Source of the DNA: an uncultured Sphingobacteriaceae bacterium
GTDB lineage: Bacteria; Bacteroidota; Bacteroidia; Sphingobacteriales; Sphingobacteriaceae
Length of the DNA: 64,000 bases
Reading direction: 5' to 3'
Assembly: GCA_946887045.1 (NCBI GenBank)
Contig: CAMPKC010000009.1
Span: 39,191 to 103,190, forward strand
A program made the translations under genes and the position numbers. The notes beneath the pieces are model-generated. The model was not told the origin of the DNA. It saw nothing but the letters and a program-made list of their open reading frames with translations, and did no database searches. Position 1 is the first letter of the stretch. Each line of letters opens with the position of its first letter. Below, piece by piece: positions 39,721 through 47,813 of this stretch.

Positions 39721-40074
39721 ATGGCGATAATAATAACAGACGAATGCATTAACTGCGGAGCTTGTGAGCCGGAATGCCCTAATAATGCTATTTATGACGC
39801 GGGGGCTGCCTGGCGCTTCTCTGAAGGAACAGCTTTACGCGGAGTAATAGATTTTGGTGATGGTACCACATTGAATGCAGAAGAGGCTCAACCAGCAATC
39901 TCAGAGGAATTTTATTATATAGTTTCGGATAAATGTACAGAATGTAAAGGTTTTCATGACGAGCCGCAGTGTGCTGCTGTTTGTCCGGTTGATTGCTGCA
40001 TTGATGATGTGGATGTTCGCGAAACTGAAGAGGAATTGCTGGCAAAAAAAGCCTGGCTTCATGCTGAAGACTAA
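39721..40074 (+). CDS. 4Fe-4S dicluster ferredoxin
   Basis: The 117-residue electron carrier has a first cluster motif [12 protein letters not shown] near the N terminus and a second formed by CTECKGF and [10 protein letters not shown]. The insert between the Cys motifs and the acidic C terminus are typical of bacterial YfhL-type ferredoxins of Bacteroidota. It is divergently transcribed from the acyl-CoA reductase gene, a pairing that may reflect shared regulation. Confidence 0.93.
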   Translation: MAIIITDECINCGACEPECPNNAIYDAGAAWRFSEGTALRGVIDFGDGTTLNAEEAQPAISEEFYYIVSDKCTECKGFHDEPQCAAVCPVDCCIDDVDVRETEEELLAKKAWLHAED

Positions 40075-40100
40075 TAAATAAAATATTTTTATTAAGAAGC

Positions 40101-40134
40101 AAAAGGCTGTCTCATTTTTGGGGCAGCCTTTTTT
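40101..40134 (+). terminator. intrinsic terminator of the ferredoxin gene
   Basis: AAAGGCTGTCTC pairs with GGGGCAGCCTTT around a T-rich loop and is followed by T residues. It lies 27 bp after the ferredoxin stop codon. Confidence 0.85.
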
Positions 40135-40285
40135 GATGTAAGCGGTTTGACGAAACGAACGTTGTCCCGAAATAATGTTAATTGTCAGTTTAATAAGTTA
40201 TCTTTGAAAAAAACACTCTCCATTAATTCCCTCCTTTATTTAGTGCGTGTTATTCCTCAACTTTATGCTGTTAAAAAAAAGAAAA

Positions 40286-40459
40286 ATGTTAGCCGGCGAG
40301 AATATTCGCTATGTTGGAAAAGCCTTTCCGGGATTTGTGCCCGGACAGGGGTACATGACTTTTTTAAGTTATAAGAGTAATCTTGAAATCCTGGTAAGGT
40401 ATAATGATACCGAAATCATTGTTTTCGAGTATCTCACTGAAACCATAGGGAACAAATAA
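40286..40459 (+). CDS. small hypothetical protein
   Basis: A 57-residue frame (MLAGENIRYVGKAFPGFVPG at the start) has a beta-rich pattern with GYMTFLSYKSN and IIVFEYL strands, plausible for a small cytosolic protein. Longer starts at 40247 and 40265 exist but run into low-complexity Lys codons. I do not recognise a family. It converges on the DUF1905-type gene with a 12-bp gap. Confidence 0.5.
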   Translation: MLAGENIRYVGKAFPGFVPGQGYMTFLSYKSNLEILVRYNDTEIIVFEYLTETIGNK

Positions 40460-40471
40460 AATTCACTTAAA

Positions 40472-40957
40472 TCAAGGTTTGTCTCGTCCTGCAAACTTCC
40501 CTTTTCCTTGCAGAAATTCAATTGCACGGCTGATGTTTCGGTCAATACTTTCTTCTGGTTTTAACTGAGAGATATATCTCGTGATTTCGTGTTTTTTTGA
40601 TGATGATAAACTTTCGAATACCGACTTAGCATGTTGATTTAGGTTAAGTGCTTCGACCAGCTTAGGATGCGGTTCGATTGTTCTGTCCGCGGGATCAAAC
40701 TCTACAGAAAGATGAATGATTTCTCCAATCCTTTTTGGTGAATTTTCGAGCATCGTAGTGTTTATGTAAAGTCTCCACGCGCCTTTGAATTTCACTAAAG
40801 TTTGTTTGTATTCTTTTCCGTTTACCTTTCCTTTAATTGGAATGTGCCCTTTCGATTTACCCGAATTTGAAAAAATGCCAAGAAGAATATCATCGGGCAA
40901 CAAAACATAAGGATTGATCCCTATAATTTCGATTTGGCCTTCGAATTTATACTTCAT
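40472..40957 (-). CDS. DUF1905/YdeI-type protein
   Basis: The 161-residue protein combines an N-terminal DUF1905 beta domain (about 1-90; GHIPIKGKVNGKEYKQTLVKFKGAWRLYIN) with a C-terminal helical YdeI/OmpD-associated type segment (HPKLVEALNLNQHAKSVFESLSSSKKHEI...). Members are annotated as bacteriocin-resistance related, but the function is not settled. It lies 32 bp downstream of the methionine aminopeptidase gene. Confidence 0.8.
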   Translation of the reverse strand: MKYKFEGQIEIIGINPYVLLPDDILLGIFSNSGKSKGHIPIKGKVNGKEYKQTLVKFKGAWRLYINTTMLENSPKRIGEIIHLSVEFDPADRTIEPHPKLVEALNLNQHAKSVFESLSSSKKHEITRYISQLKPEESIDRNISRAIEFLQGKGKFAGRDKP

Positions 40958-40989
40958 TATTTGAAATTGCCTCGTTTCCCTTTTTATTT

Positions 40990-41754
40990 TCAGTCCCAGA
41001 GATTGTTCATTTCCGTCAATACTATCGGTTGTCCATCAGTCACCAGAATGGTATGCTCGTGCTGCGCCATAAAGCCACCTTTATTGCCAACCATTGTCCA
41101 GCCGTCCGAAAGTGTTTCTGCAAGGGTCGAATCGGTAGAAATGAATGTCTCTATCGCTACGACAGAATTTTTCTTGAAGCGCTGTAAATTAAATCTGTCC
41201 CGGTAATTAGCTATTTCACCCGGAGCTTCGTGTAAACTTCTTCCAATTCCGTGTCCGGTAAGGTTTTTTATTACTTTATATCCGTTTTTCTTCGCTTCAG
41301 TTTCGATTAAAAAGCCTATGTCTGAAATTCTAACCCCACCTTTGATATTTGAAATAGCTTTTTTCAAAATGTTTTTAGAAGTTTGAATAAGCTTTTGATG
41401 CTGATTTATGTCGTTTCCTAAAATAAACGATGCACCATTATCAGACCAGAAGCCATCCAATTCTGCGGAAACATCAATGTTTATTAAGTCACCTTCTTTC
41501 AATATCCTGTTGTTGGAGGGTATTCCATGACAAAACTCGTGGTTGACGCTTATGCAGGTAAAACCAGGAAAACCATAGGTTAAGTACGGTGCCGATTTTG
41601 CTCCGAATTTTGTGAGCAACGATCCGCCAAAATCGTCAAGTTCTTTGGTCGACATCCCAGGTTGAGCATAACGTCTCATCTCTTTGAGGGTGAAAGCAAC
41701 AGCTTCACTTACTTTCTTCATCCCTTTTAATTCACTTTCATTAGTTATAGACAT
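40990..41754 (-). CDS. map: type I methionine aminopeptidase
   Basis: The 254-residue enzyme removes initiator Met. The five metal ligands are visible: Asp in INIDVSAELDGFWSD (two), His in GHGIGRSLHEAP, Glu in AIETFIS and Glu in QHEHTI. The start is the ATG at 41754. It is not in a ribosomal-protein operon, so it may be a second copy beside the housekeeping enzyme. Confidence 0.93.
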   Translation of the reverse strand: MSITNESELKGMKKVSEAVAFTLKEMRRYAQPGMSTKELDDFGGSLLTKFGAKSAPYLTYGFPGFTCISVNHEFCHGIPSNNRILKEGDLINIDVSAELDGFWSDNGASFILGNDINQHQKLIQTSKNILKKAISNIKGGVRISDIGFLIETEAKKNGYKVIKNLTGHGIGRSLHEAPGEIANYRDRFNLQRFKKNSVVAIETFISTDSTLAETLSDGWTMVGNKGGFMAQHEHTILVTDGQPIVLTEMNNLWD

Positions 41755-41951
41755 GGCTTTTCTGCTTGAGATTGATCATTATTGTTTGTCAGCGGCTAGT
41801 ATTAAGAATGTAAAATTACAAAAACAATTAAAAACGGTAATGAAAGGCCGAACCTTAAAATAAGGGTTTTAGGCTATTTCTTTGTGATAGTGCGGTTTAA
41901 ATTTGCCTTCTTCTCGTATTATGATTTCAGGAGTATACATGTGTATCCCCC

Positions 41952-43181
41952 TTATCGTGCTGTCTGTTCAAGTTTTAATATTTCCACCCCAGCGTCAAGC
42001 AGCGGCCCGGTTCCGTGTTTTTCGTTTAGTCCAACAGGTCGGTTGTAATAAAACGGAAGATTATCCTGAATACCGGTTCCTACACAGATATCTTTAAGCT
42101 GACCCAGCTCATTCAGTTTATTCTTTTTCAGTCCTTCCCAGCCTAATTTGGCTATTGATGCATAGCGTTTGTCTATCCAGCCCTGGTTTACAGCATGTGC
42201 GGTGCCATATACAAACATGGCGCTGCAAGACGATTCGGTGTATGAATCATCTTTATCCAGTATCTGATGCCATAAACCGTCGGCTCCCTGGTAATGTGAC
42301 AGCCCAAGAATCTGGCGTTCGAGCAGTTTTATAAGGTTTTTCTTTTCAGGATGATTATCAGGAAGAATATCCAGCAAATGAATAGTCGACAACATGATCC
42401 AGCCGTTACAGCGCCCCCAGTGGGCAACGCCATTTCGTTTCAGGTCACTATAATAAGTATGCCAGTATAATTGCTTCTCTGCATCCCACAAGTATTTGTT
42501 AAAGTTTTTAACCTGCTTAATTGCGTCGTCTATGTACTTTTTCTGACCGGTAAACTTTCCCATTCGTGCTAAGAACGGAACACTCATATATAAATCATCA
42601 GCCCACAAAGTCATCTTATGCGGAAATGCTCTGACAAAAGTTCCGTCTTCCAGACGTGGTCTGTCCTCTGTTAAATGTTTTGCAGCTTTTTCAAGATAAG
42701 CCTTGTACTCAGGTTTTTTCACTTGCTTGTATACTTCTATTATGCTCGCACTCATAGCACCGAAGTCATCAAGCTCTTCCATAGTAAAAAACTCGCCATA
42801 CGGATAGGTATAATGTTTTACATCATGCTTGAACCGGTTCTCGAAAGTTTGGTAATTATCAAAACCAAAAGCTACATGCCGGGCGGCGTAATCAAGATAT
42901 TTTTGATCATTTAAATGATTTCCGAGGTTGATCATCGCTATATTAAGAACCCCATGAGTATAATGCCAGCCCGTATATGGACTTGCATATTTCACCTTTA
43001 CATTTTCAGGAATGTTTTTAGATGAGTTGTAAAACTGCTTGTTCTCAACACCTTCAAATCCTAATACGGTCTCTTTTATTATTTGGTCGGCAATTTTTCT
43101 GACTACTTCTTCATTGGACTGAGCATTAACAAACGTTGAACAAAGGATAATCAGGCAGAGACTTGTAAATATTCTAAACAT
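41952..43181 (-). CDS. GH88/105-type unsaturated glycuronyl hydrolase
   Basis: The 409-residue protein has a signal peptide (about 1-21, ending at VNAQS) and an (alpha/alpha)6 barrel. WADDLYMSVPFLARMGK (about 193-209) contains the catalytic Asp pair, and RCNGWIMLS and DSYTESSCSAMFVYG are further family motifs. Such enzymes remove unsaturated uronic acid from oligosaccharides released by polysaccharide lyases, for example from rhamnogalacturonan. No lyase or SusCD pair lies nearby, which is unusual for such enzymes in Bacteroidota. Confidence 0.9.
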   Translation of the reverse strand: MFRIFTSLCLIILCSTFVNAQSNEEVVRKIADQIIKETVLGFEGVENKQFYNSSKNIPENVKVKYASPYTGWHYTHGVLNIAMINLGNHLNDQKYLDYAARHVAFGFDNYQTFENRFKHDVKHYTYPYGEFFTMEELDDFGAMSASIIEVYKQVKKPEYKAYLEKAAKHLTEDRPRLEDGTFVRAFPHKMTLWADDLYMSVPFLARMGKFTGQKKYIDDAIKQVKNFNKYLWDAEKQLYWHTYYSDLKRNGVAHWGRCNGWIMLSTIHLLDILPDNHPEKKNLIKLLERQILGLSHYQGADGLWHQILDKDDSYTESSCSAMFVYGTAHAVNQGWIDKRYASIAKLGWEGLKKNKLNELGQLKDICVGTGIQDNLPFYYNRPVGLNEKHGTGPLLDAGVEILKLEQTAR

Positions 43182-43337
43182 GGGCTTAAATTGGATTGTA
43201 CTAAATAAGCTAAATTCTACTAAGGTTTATCCGGGCCGGGCTTGTAATCATAAAAATGTTACAGTTTATGGGGCCGATCTGATAGATTCTAACGTCTAAA
43301 TAGCCATCCATGGAAAATGAAACCCTAATGGATTAGG

Positions 43338-44318
43338 CTAGGTCAGTAGTCCATCTTTATTATACTTCGCTCGATAATCCAAAGGGGTTAGACCAGTCAT
43401 TTTCTTAAAGACTTCCCGGAATGCTTTATCATCCGAATAACCGACTTCATTCATAACCTCAAAAACGCTTTTTCTGCCTTTTTCCAAAGTGCTTTTGGCT
43501 ACTTCTACTTTTACTCGCTGTAAATATTCTACCGGAGTATTTCCTGTAGCTTTGATAAAGCGTCTGTCGAAATTTCTTCTGCTTGTGGCCAATTTTGAGG
43601 CCAGATCCTCGAAAGAAATTCTTTGGCTTAAATTCTCTTCAATATAAGTCTGTGCCTTGCAAATCAAATCATCACCATGGGTCTTCTGCGTTTGGAAAAT
43701 TCTAAAAGGTGATTGCGAGTCTCTTTCAATATCAATTTGAAAAATTTTGGAACAATAAATAGCTGTTTGCCTGTCAAAATGTTTTTCAATCAGAAACAGT
43801 ATAAGGTTAAGAAAAGAGTAGGCACCGCCGTTGGTATATATACCCTTTTCAACAGTAAGTAGCTTATCGATATGGAGCTTAATGTTTGGAAACAGCCGCG
43901 TAAAGCCAGCTGCAGCATTCCAATGGGTGGAACAGCTTTTTCCGTCAAGCAAACCTGTAGCCGCAAGAAGAAATGCACCTGTGCAGATACTTGCCAGTTC
44001 GGCACCTCTTTCATACTGCTCCCTGATCCAGGTAATAAGCTCTTTATTGTCTTTAAGTATATTGTCATAATCGTGCGCGAGAGAAGGAATAAGCAGCAGG
44101 TCGGTTTTCGTTACATCTCTGATATCTACCGGATGTATTGAAAAGAAGCCTGCATTCAATTTCAAGTCTGTTTCAAAACCGGCGATTCGTATTTCAATCA
44201 TTGATTTGTTTCCGATTTTTTGCCAGTAGTCGTTTGCGCGGCTCAGAATTTCGAATGAACCCGTAATGCTGCTTAGGTTAACGTTTCCCTTTGGAACAAC
44301 GATCGTTACTCGTTTCAT
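43338..44318 (-). CDS. GlxA-type transcription regulator (DJ-1/PfpI + AraC)
   Basis: The 326-residue protein has an N-terminal DJ-1/PfpI-like ligand domain (about 1-180; LASICTGAFLLAATGLLDG with the elbow Cys) and a C-terminal AraC/XylS pair of helix-turn-helix motifs (about 220-320; FEDLASKLATSRRNFDRRF, GYSDDKAFREVFKKMTGLTPLDYRA). It probably controls the divergent SRPBCC genes 145 bp away, which is an inference from orientation. Confidence 0.92.
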   Translation of the reverse strand: MKRVTIVVPKGNVNLSSITGSFEILSRANDYWQKIGNKSMIEIRIAGFETDLKLNAGFFSIHPVDIRDVTKTDLLLIPSLAHDYDNILKDNKELITWIREQYERGAELASICTGAFLLAATGLLDGKSCSTHWNAAAGFTRLFPNIKLHIDKLLTVEKGIYTNGGAYSFLNLILFLIEKHFDRQTAIYCSKIFQIDIERDSQSPFRIFQTQKTHGDDLICKAQTYIEENLSQRISFEDLASKLATSRRNFDRRFIKATGNTPVEYLQRVKVEVAKSTLEKGRKSVFEVMNEVGYSDDKAFREVFKKMTGLTPLDYRAKYNKDGLLT

Positions 44319-44463
44319 TGCAGATTTTTTAGATAAAGATAAACGAATGTTTTGTCCAAATCAACCCCCCAGATTGTCTCGTTCACACCCTCTTAAAGCA
44401 GCGCTAAGACTGTAATTTTACGTCATACATCTTATATGGATTTTTAAACAAAACCTAAATAAA

Positions 44464-44952
44464 ATGACTATATCAGATTTTACCACTACCATATTGGTAG
44501 ACCAGACTCCGGAAGAGGTATTTAATGCCATCATCAATGTTAGAGAGTGGTGGTCGGAAGAAATTGAAGGTAATACCGAGAAGCTCAATGATGAGTTCAC
44601 CTATCATTATGAAGATGTTCATCGTTGTAAAATGAAATTGGTAGATGTTATCCCAAACGGATTAGTGGTTTGGCGCGTTATGGACAACTATTTTAAGTTT
44701 ACCCAAGATAAGAGTGAATGGAAAGACAATAAAATTATCTTCGAAATTAAACAAGAAGAGGGTAAAACGAAGCTCCAATTTACTCAGCTTGGTTTAACCT
44801 CTGAATATGAATGCTTTGATATCTGTTCAAATGCATGGACACATTACATCCGCGAAAGTTTATTCAGCCTGATAACCACAGGTAAAGGTATGCCAAACGC
44901 AACAGGTAAGCCACAAACTGCAGATGAAGAGAAACTGAGCTCGGTCTCATAA
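44464..44952 (+). CDS. SRPBCC (AHSA1-like) domain protein, copy 1
   Basis: The 162-residue protein has the START-like fold pattern: TTILVDQTPEEVFNAIINVREWWSEE at the N terminus, a beta-rich middle (FTYHYEDVHRCKMKLV) and a final long helix (CSNAWTHYIRESLFSLITTGKG). No signal peptide is present. It is a close paralogue of the next gene, 30 bp downstream. AHSA1-like proteins bind hydrophobic ligands or chaperones; the ligand here is unknown. It is divergent from the GlxA-type gene. Confidence 0.85.
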   Translation: MTISDFTTTILVDQTPEEVFNAIINVREWWSEEIEGNTEKLNDEFTYHYEDVHRCKMKLVDVIPNGLVVWRVMDNYFKFTQDKSEWKDNKIIFEIKQEEGKTKLQFTQLGLTSEYECFDICSNAWTHYIRESLFSLITTGKGMPNATGKPQTADEEKLSSVS

Positions 44953-44982
44953 ATAAGACAGTTCTCCTATTAATTAAAGAAA

Positions 44983-45423
44983 ATGAAAGACCAAAATTAT
45001 ACAGCGACCCTTCAGGTTAATGCCACAGCACAGGAAGTGTTCCGATGCATTAACAGCGTTTCGGAATGGTGGACGGAGGATTTGGACAGCAGTGCGCAAA
45101 AGCTGCATGATGAATTTACAGTCCGTTTTGGCAACATCCATGTTTCAACGCAAAAAGTAGTTGAGCTTATTCCCGACAAAATAGTGGGCTGGCTTGTTAC
45201 CGACAGCAAACTTAGTTTTGTTGAAGACAAACAGGAGTGGAAGAACTCTGAAATTTATTTCGAATTATCTGAGCACGACAACAAAACGCAAGTCAATTTC
45301 ATTCACATCGGCTTAGAACCCGACCTTGAATGTTATCACGACTGCGTAAAGGGTTGGAATTATTACTTAAAAGAAAGCTTATTCAAATTATTAACAGAAG
45401 GAAAAGGAACGCCAGCTCTTTAA
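44983..45423 (+). CDS. SRPBCC (AHSA1-like) domain protein, copy 2
   Basis: The 146-residue protein matches the preceding one through its whole length (TATLQVNATAQEVFRCINSV, FVEDKQEWKNSEIYFEL, CVKGWNYYLKESLFKLLTEGKG), so the pair arose by tandem duplication. It lacks the 16-residue extension of copy 1. It is 46 bp upstream of the DinB-like gene, so all three genes may form one transcript. Confidence 0.85.
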   Translation: MKDQNYTATLQVNATAQEVFRCINSVSEWWTEDLDSSAQKLHDEFTVRFGNIHVSTQKVVELIPDKIVGWLVTDSKLSFVEDKQEWKNSEIYFELSEHDNKTQVNFIHIGLEPDLECYHDCVKGWNYYLKESLFKLLTEGKGTPAL

Positions 45424-45469
45424 ATCCCGCTTCCTTTCTCCGGGAAATTAACCTTTAATCAAAATAGAT

Positions 45470-46069
45470 ATGAAAAAATTACTTTTCGTTGCGATTGCTT
45501 TTCTAAGCATGAGCTTTAACAATTCTACAGGCATAACCGAAGCAGAGCGCAAGTATGCTGTGAACCTTTTACAGGAAACGCAGGAAGATATTCTAAAAAA
45601 GGTTGGCGGACTCTCGCCGGAGCAATTAAATTTTAAACCTGATACTGCCAGTTGGTCGGTATCAGAATGCGTGGAACACATTGCTATATCCGAGACTAAT
45701 ATGTTTGGCTTTATGCAAGCCTCTCTTAAAAAGCCGGCTGACCCTTCAAAGCGTAATGAGAAAAAGATTAGTGAAGACGATCTTGTTAAAATGGTTACAG
45801 ACCGCAGTACCAAAAGAACTACATCCGAAGCATTTAAACCCAGTGGTAAGTTTGGCTCGTATGAGGCAACGCTTCAGGAGTTTAAAACTAAAAGGGCGAA
45901 TAGCATTAATTACATCAAAACCACTGCCGACGACCTAAGGAATCATTATTATGAGTTTCCTTTTGGCACCCTGGATGCATATCAGATAATAGTGTTTATG
46001 GCAGGCCACAGCAAACGACATACGGATCAAATTGAAGAAATAATGAAGAATGTGAATTTTCCTAAGTAA
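45470..46069 (+). CDS. exported DinB-like protein
   Basis: The 199-residue protein has an N-terminal signal sequence (about 1-18; MKKLLFVAIAFLSMSF) and a DinB_2 four-helix bundle. The metal-site histidines are in CVEHIAISE (first site) and AGHSKRHTDQI (second site), a complete set unlike the DinB protein at 9234. It probably acts outside the cytosol, which is unusual for the family. Substrate unknown. Confidence 0.83.
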   Translation: MKKLLFVAIAFLSMSFNNSTGITEAERKYAVNLLQETQEDILKKVGGLSPEQLNFKPDTASWSVSECVEHIAISETNMFGFMQASLKKPADPSKRNEKKISEDDLVKMVTDRSTKRTTSEAFKPSGKFGSYEATLQEFKTKRANSINYIKTTADDLRNHYYEFPFGTLDAYQIIVFMAGHSKRHTDQIEEIMKNVNFPK

Positions 46070-46132
46070 TAAGGCTGTTAACATAGGGCCTAATATGTGC
46101 CCTTAATGAAGCGTTCGATAGCACACCTAAAT

Positions 46133-46209
46133 GCACTTTGTCATCTCGACGAAAGGAGAGATCTTTAGAATAAATAAGATTTCTCGCTGCGCTCGAAATG
46201 ACAAAGTGC
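46133..46209. repeat. REP-like palindromic intergenic repeat
   Basis: A 77-bp element with terminal inverted repeats GCACTTTGTCAT and ATGACAAAGTGC and further complementarity inside (TCTCGACGAAAGGAGAGATC against GATTTCTCGCTGCGCTCGA). Sequences of this kind recur between genes in many Bacteroidota genomes. It is in the gap between the convergent DinB-like and hydrolase genes and codes for nothing. Confidence 0.78.
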
Positions 46210-46253
46210 GTTAACACAAATAGCTTTTGGTGTGTGTTAATACGCAGCACGCC

Positions 46254-47582
46254 TTACTTTCGTCTCTCATACTCCAAACTCGCCAAAATGAACGGCCCGA
46301 TTGCTTTCCCTTCATTTTGCGTAACCGTGACATCCTTACCACATAGATAATAATTAACGGTGCCGGTTCTCGATTTATCTTTAGCCGGGCCTAAGCCTGC
46401 TGAAGCGCAGGATTGCAGGATACTGAGTTCGCCGTTATTTTCTTCACGAATGAAAGTAGTTAGCAATCCTTGATAAGCTTTCTCAGCCACTGGCAGATAT
46501 CTGATTTTATTCAACACTCCTAAACGGATTCCTTTTAAATAAGCATAAGTAAACATTGACGATGCGGACGATTCCAGGTAATTGGCTTTGTCGCACTGGT
46601 TATAAACTTCGCCGGCAATCTCATCTCCTCTATTGTCGGCCTTCTTCGAACTGTCGTACTGCAGAAGCTGGTACCACGCGCCACTCTGCTTATCCTGATA
46701 TCTGGCAAGTCCGGCGGCTACCTGATTTATATTTTTCGTTAATACATTGTAATCCTTATGGTTTTTAGGCATAAATTCAATTACGTCCACCAGTGCTGCG
46801 AAATACCAACCCATTCCTCTTCCCCAGAATTCGGGGGAACATCCTTTATATTGGCCGCTCTTTCTGGCCCAGAACGAGTTCTCATCCTCCGGATCAGCAC
46901 TCCATGCGTGGTAGTTAAGTTGCTTTTCCTGGTCATAAGTGTACTGATGGAGGGTTTTAAATTGCAGAGCGATATCATCCCACGACTGGCTATTATCCTC
47001 GTTTCCCTTTTCTGTGCCAAAATTGTTCTGCCATTGTGCGTAGAGAGCCGGCCCCATGTACAAACCATCGAGCCACATCTGGTTGGGATACTGTGCTTTA
47101 TGGAAAAAACCGCCTGTGCCTGGTTTGGATGTACCTATACGGTTATGACTATATTTTAGCTTATTTCTCAGGAATGTAGCACAGTTCTTATAACGCCGAG
47201 CGTCTGCAGTGTTACCTTTTTTTAATTCAGTCTGATATAAAGTAAAAAGAATCTTTCCGGCGGCCAGATCATCAATATTACTCTTGCCTACTTCGACAGT
47301 ATCCTGGCCCTGTAAGCAATGATCGGCATATGCCTTCACAAGTTGATAATATTCTTCTTTCTCGGGGTATTGCTCCCAGGCTTTCATTACACTAAAAGCA
47401 ACCAAGCCCGGGACATAATCCCAATGCGCTTTGGCCAGTTGCTGCTCGCTTCTGTTGGTATAGAAGCTCTTCATAGCACGGGTTTCCACCATTTTCTGAG
47501 AATACACTGCCCGGCGTTCTACTTTCTTTAAAGGAGTACAGGCAACAAAACTACATGCGAGGATAAAGATATACTGTTTCAT
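46254..47582 (-). CDS. GH88/105-type glycuronyl hydrolase, lipoprotein
   Basis: The 442-residue protein has a lipoprotein signal (FILACSFVACTPL; lipid-modified Cys near residue 15) and an (alpha/alpha)6 barrel of the GH88/105 type. MWLDGLYMGPALYAQW (Asp at 172), SPEFWGRGMGWYFAALVD and ESSASSMFTYAYLKG are the motifs. It should remove unsaturated galacturonic or glucuronic acid from oligosaccharides. With the second GH105-type gene at 41952 it forms a dispersed pair without visible lyase or transporter. Confidence 0.9.
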   Translation of the reverse strand: MKQYIFILACSFVACTPLKKVERRAVYSQKMVETRAMKSFYTNRSEQQLAKAHWDYVPGLVAFSVMKAWEQYPEKEEYYQLVKAYADHCLQGQDTVEVGKSNIDDLAAGKILFTLYQTELKKGNTADARRYKNCATFLRNKLKYSHNRIGTSKPGTGGFFHKAQYPNQMWLDGLYMGPALYAQWQNNFGTEKGNEDNSQSWDDIALQFKTLHQYTYDQEKQLNYHAWSADPEDENSFWARKSGQYKGCSPEFWGRGMGWYFAALVDVIEFMPKNHKDYNVLTKNINQVAAGLARYQDKQSGAWYQLLQYDSSKKADNRGDEIAGEVYNQCDKANYLESSASSMFTYAYLKGIRLGVLNKIRYLPVAEKAYQGLLTTFIREENNGELSILQSCASAGLGPAKDKSRTGTVNYYLCGKDVTVTQNEGKAIGPFILASLEYERRK

Positions 47583-47813
47583 GGTCGGGGCAAAATAAGA
47601 CTTTTTTGGGAGGGATTCCTATTCGGTCATTAATCGGGATGCAAATATTTCGGTAAAGAGATAAGAACAAGAAATGAGTTCAAATGTTAGATTTCTACAG
47701 TGATGCTGTATTGAAAATCAAAAAGATACAATAAAAATTGCTTGAATAATATCGTCATTCTCTAAGCCGCTAAGAAGAAATAATATTAATATAAAATAGA
47801 AAATTGTTGCATT

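Noticed and set aside
40147..40374. Open frame of 75 codons after the ferredoxin terminator
   Set aside because: It overlaps, in another frame, the more plausible 57-residue protein starting at 40286 and has no recognisable pattern.
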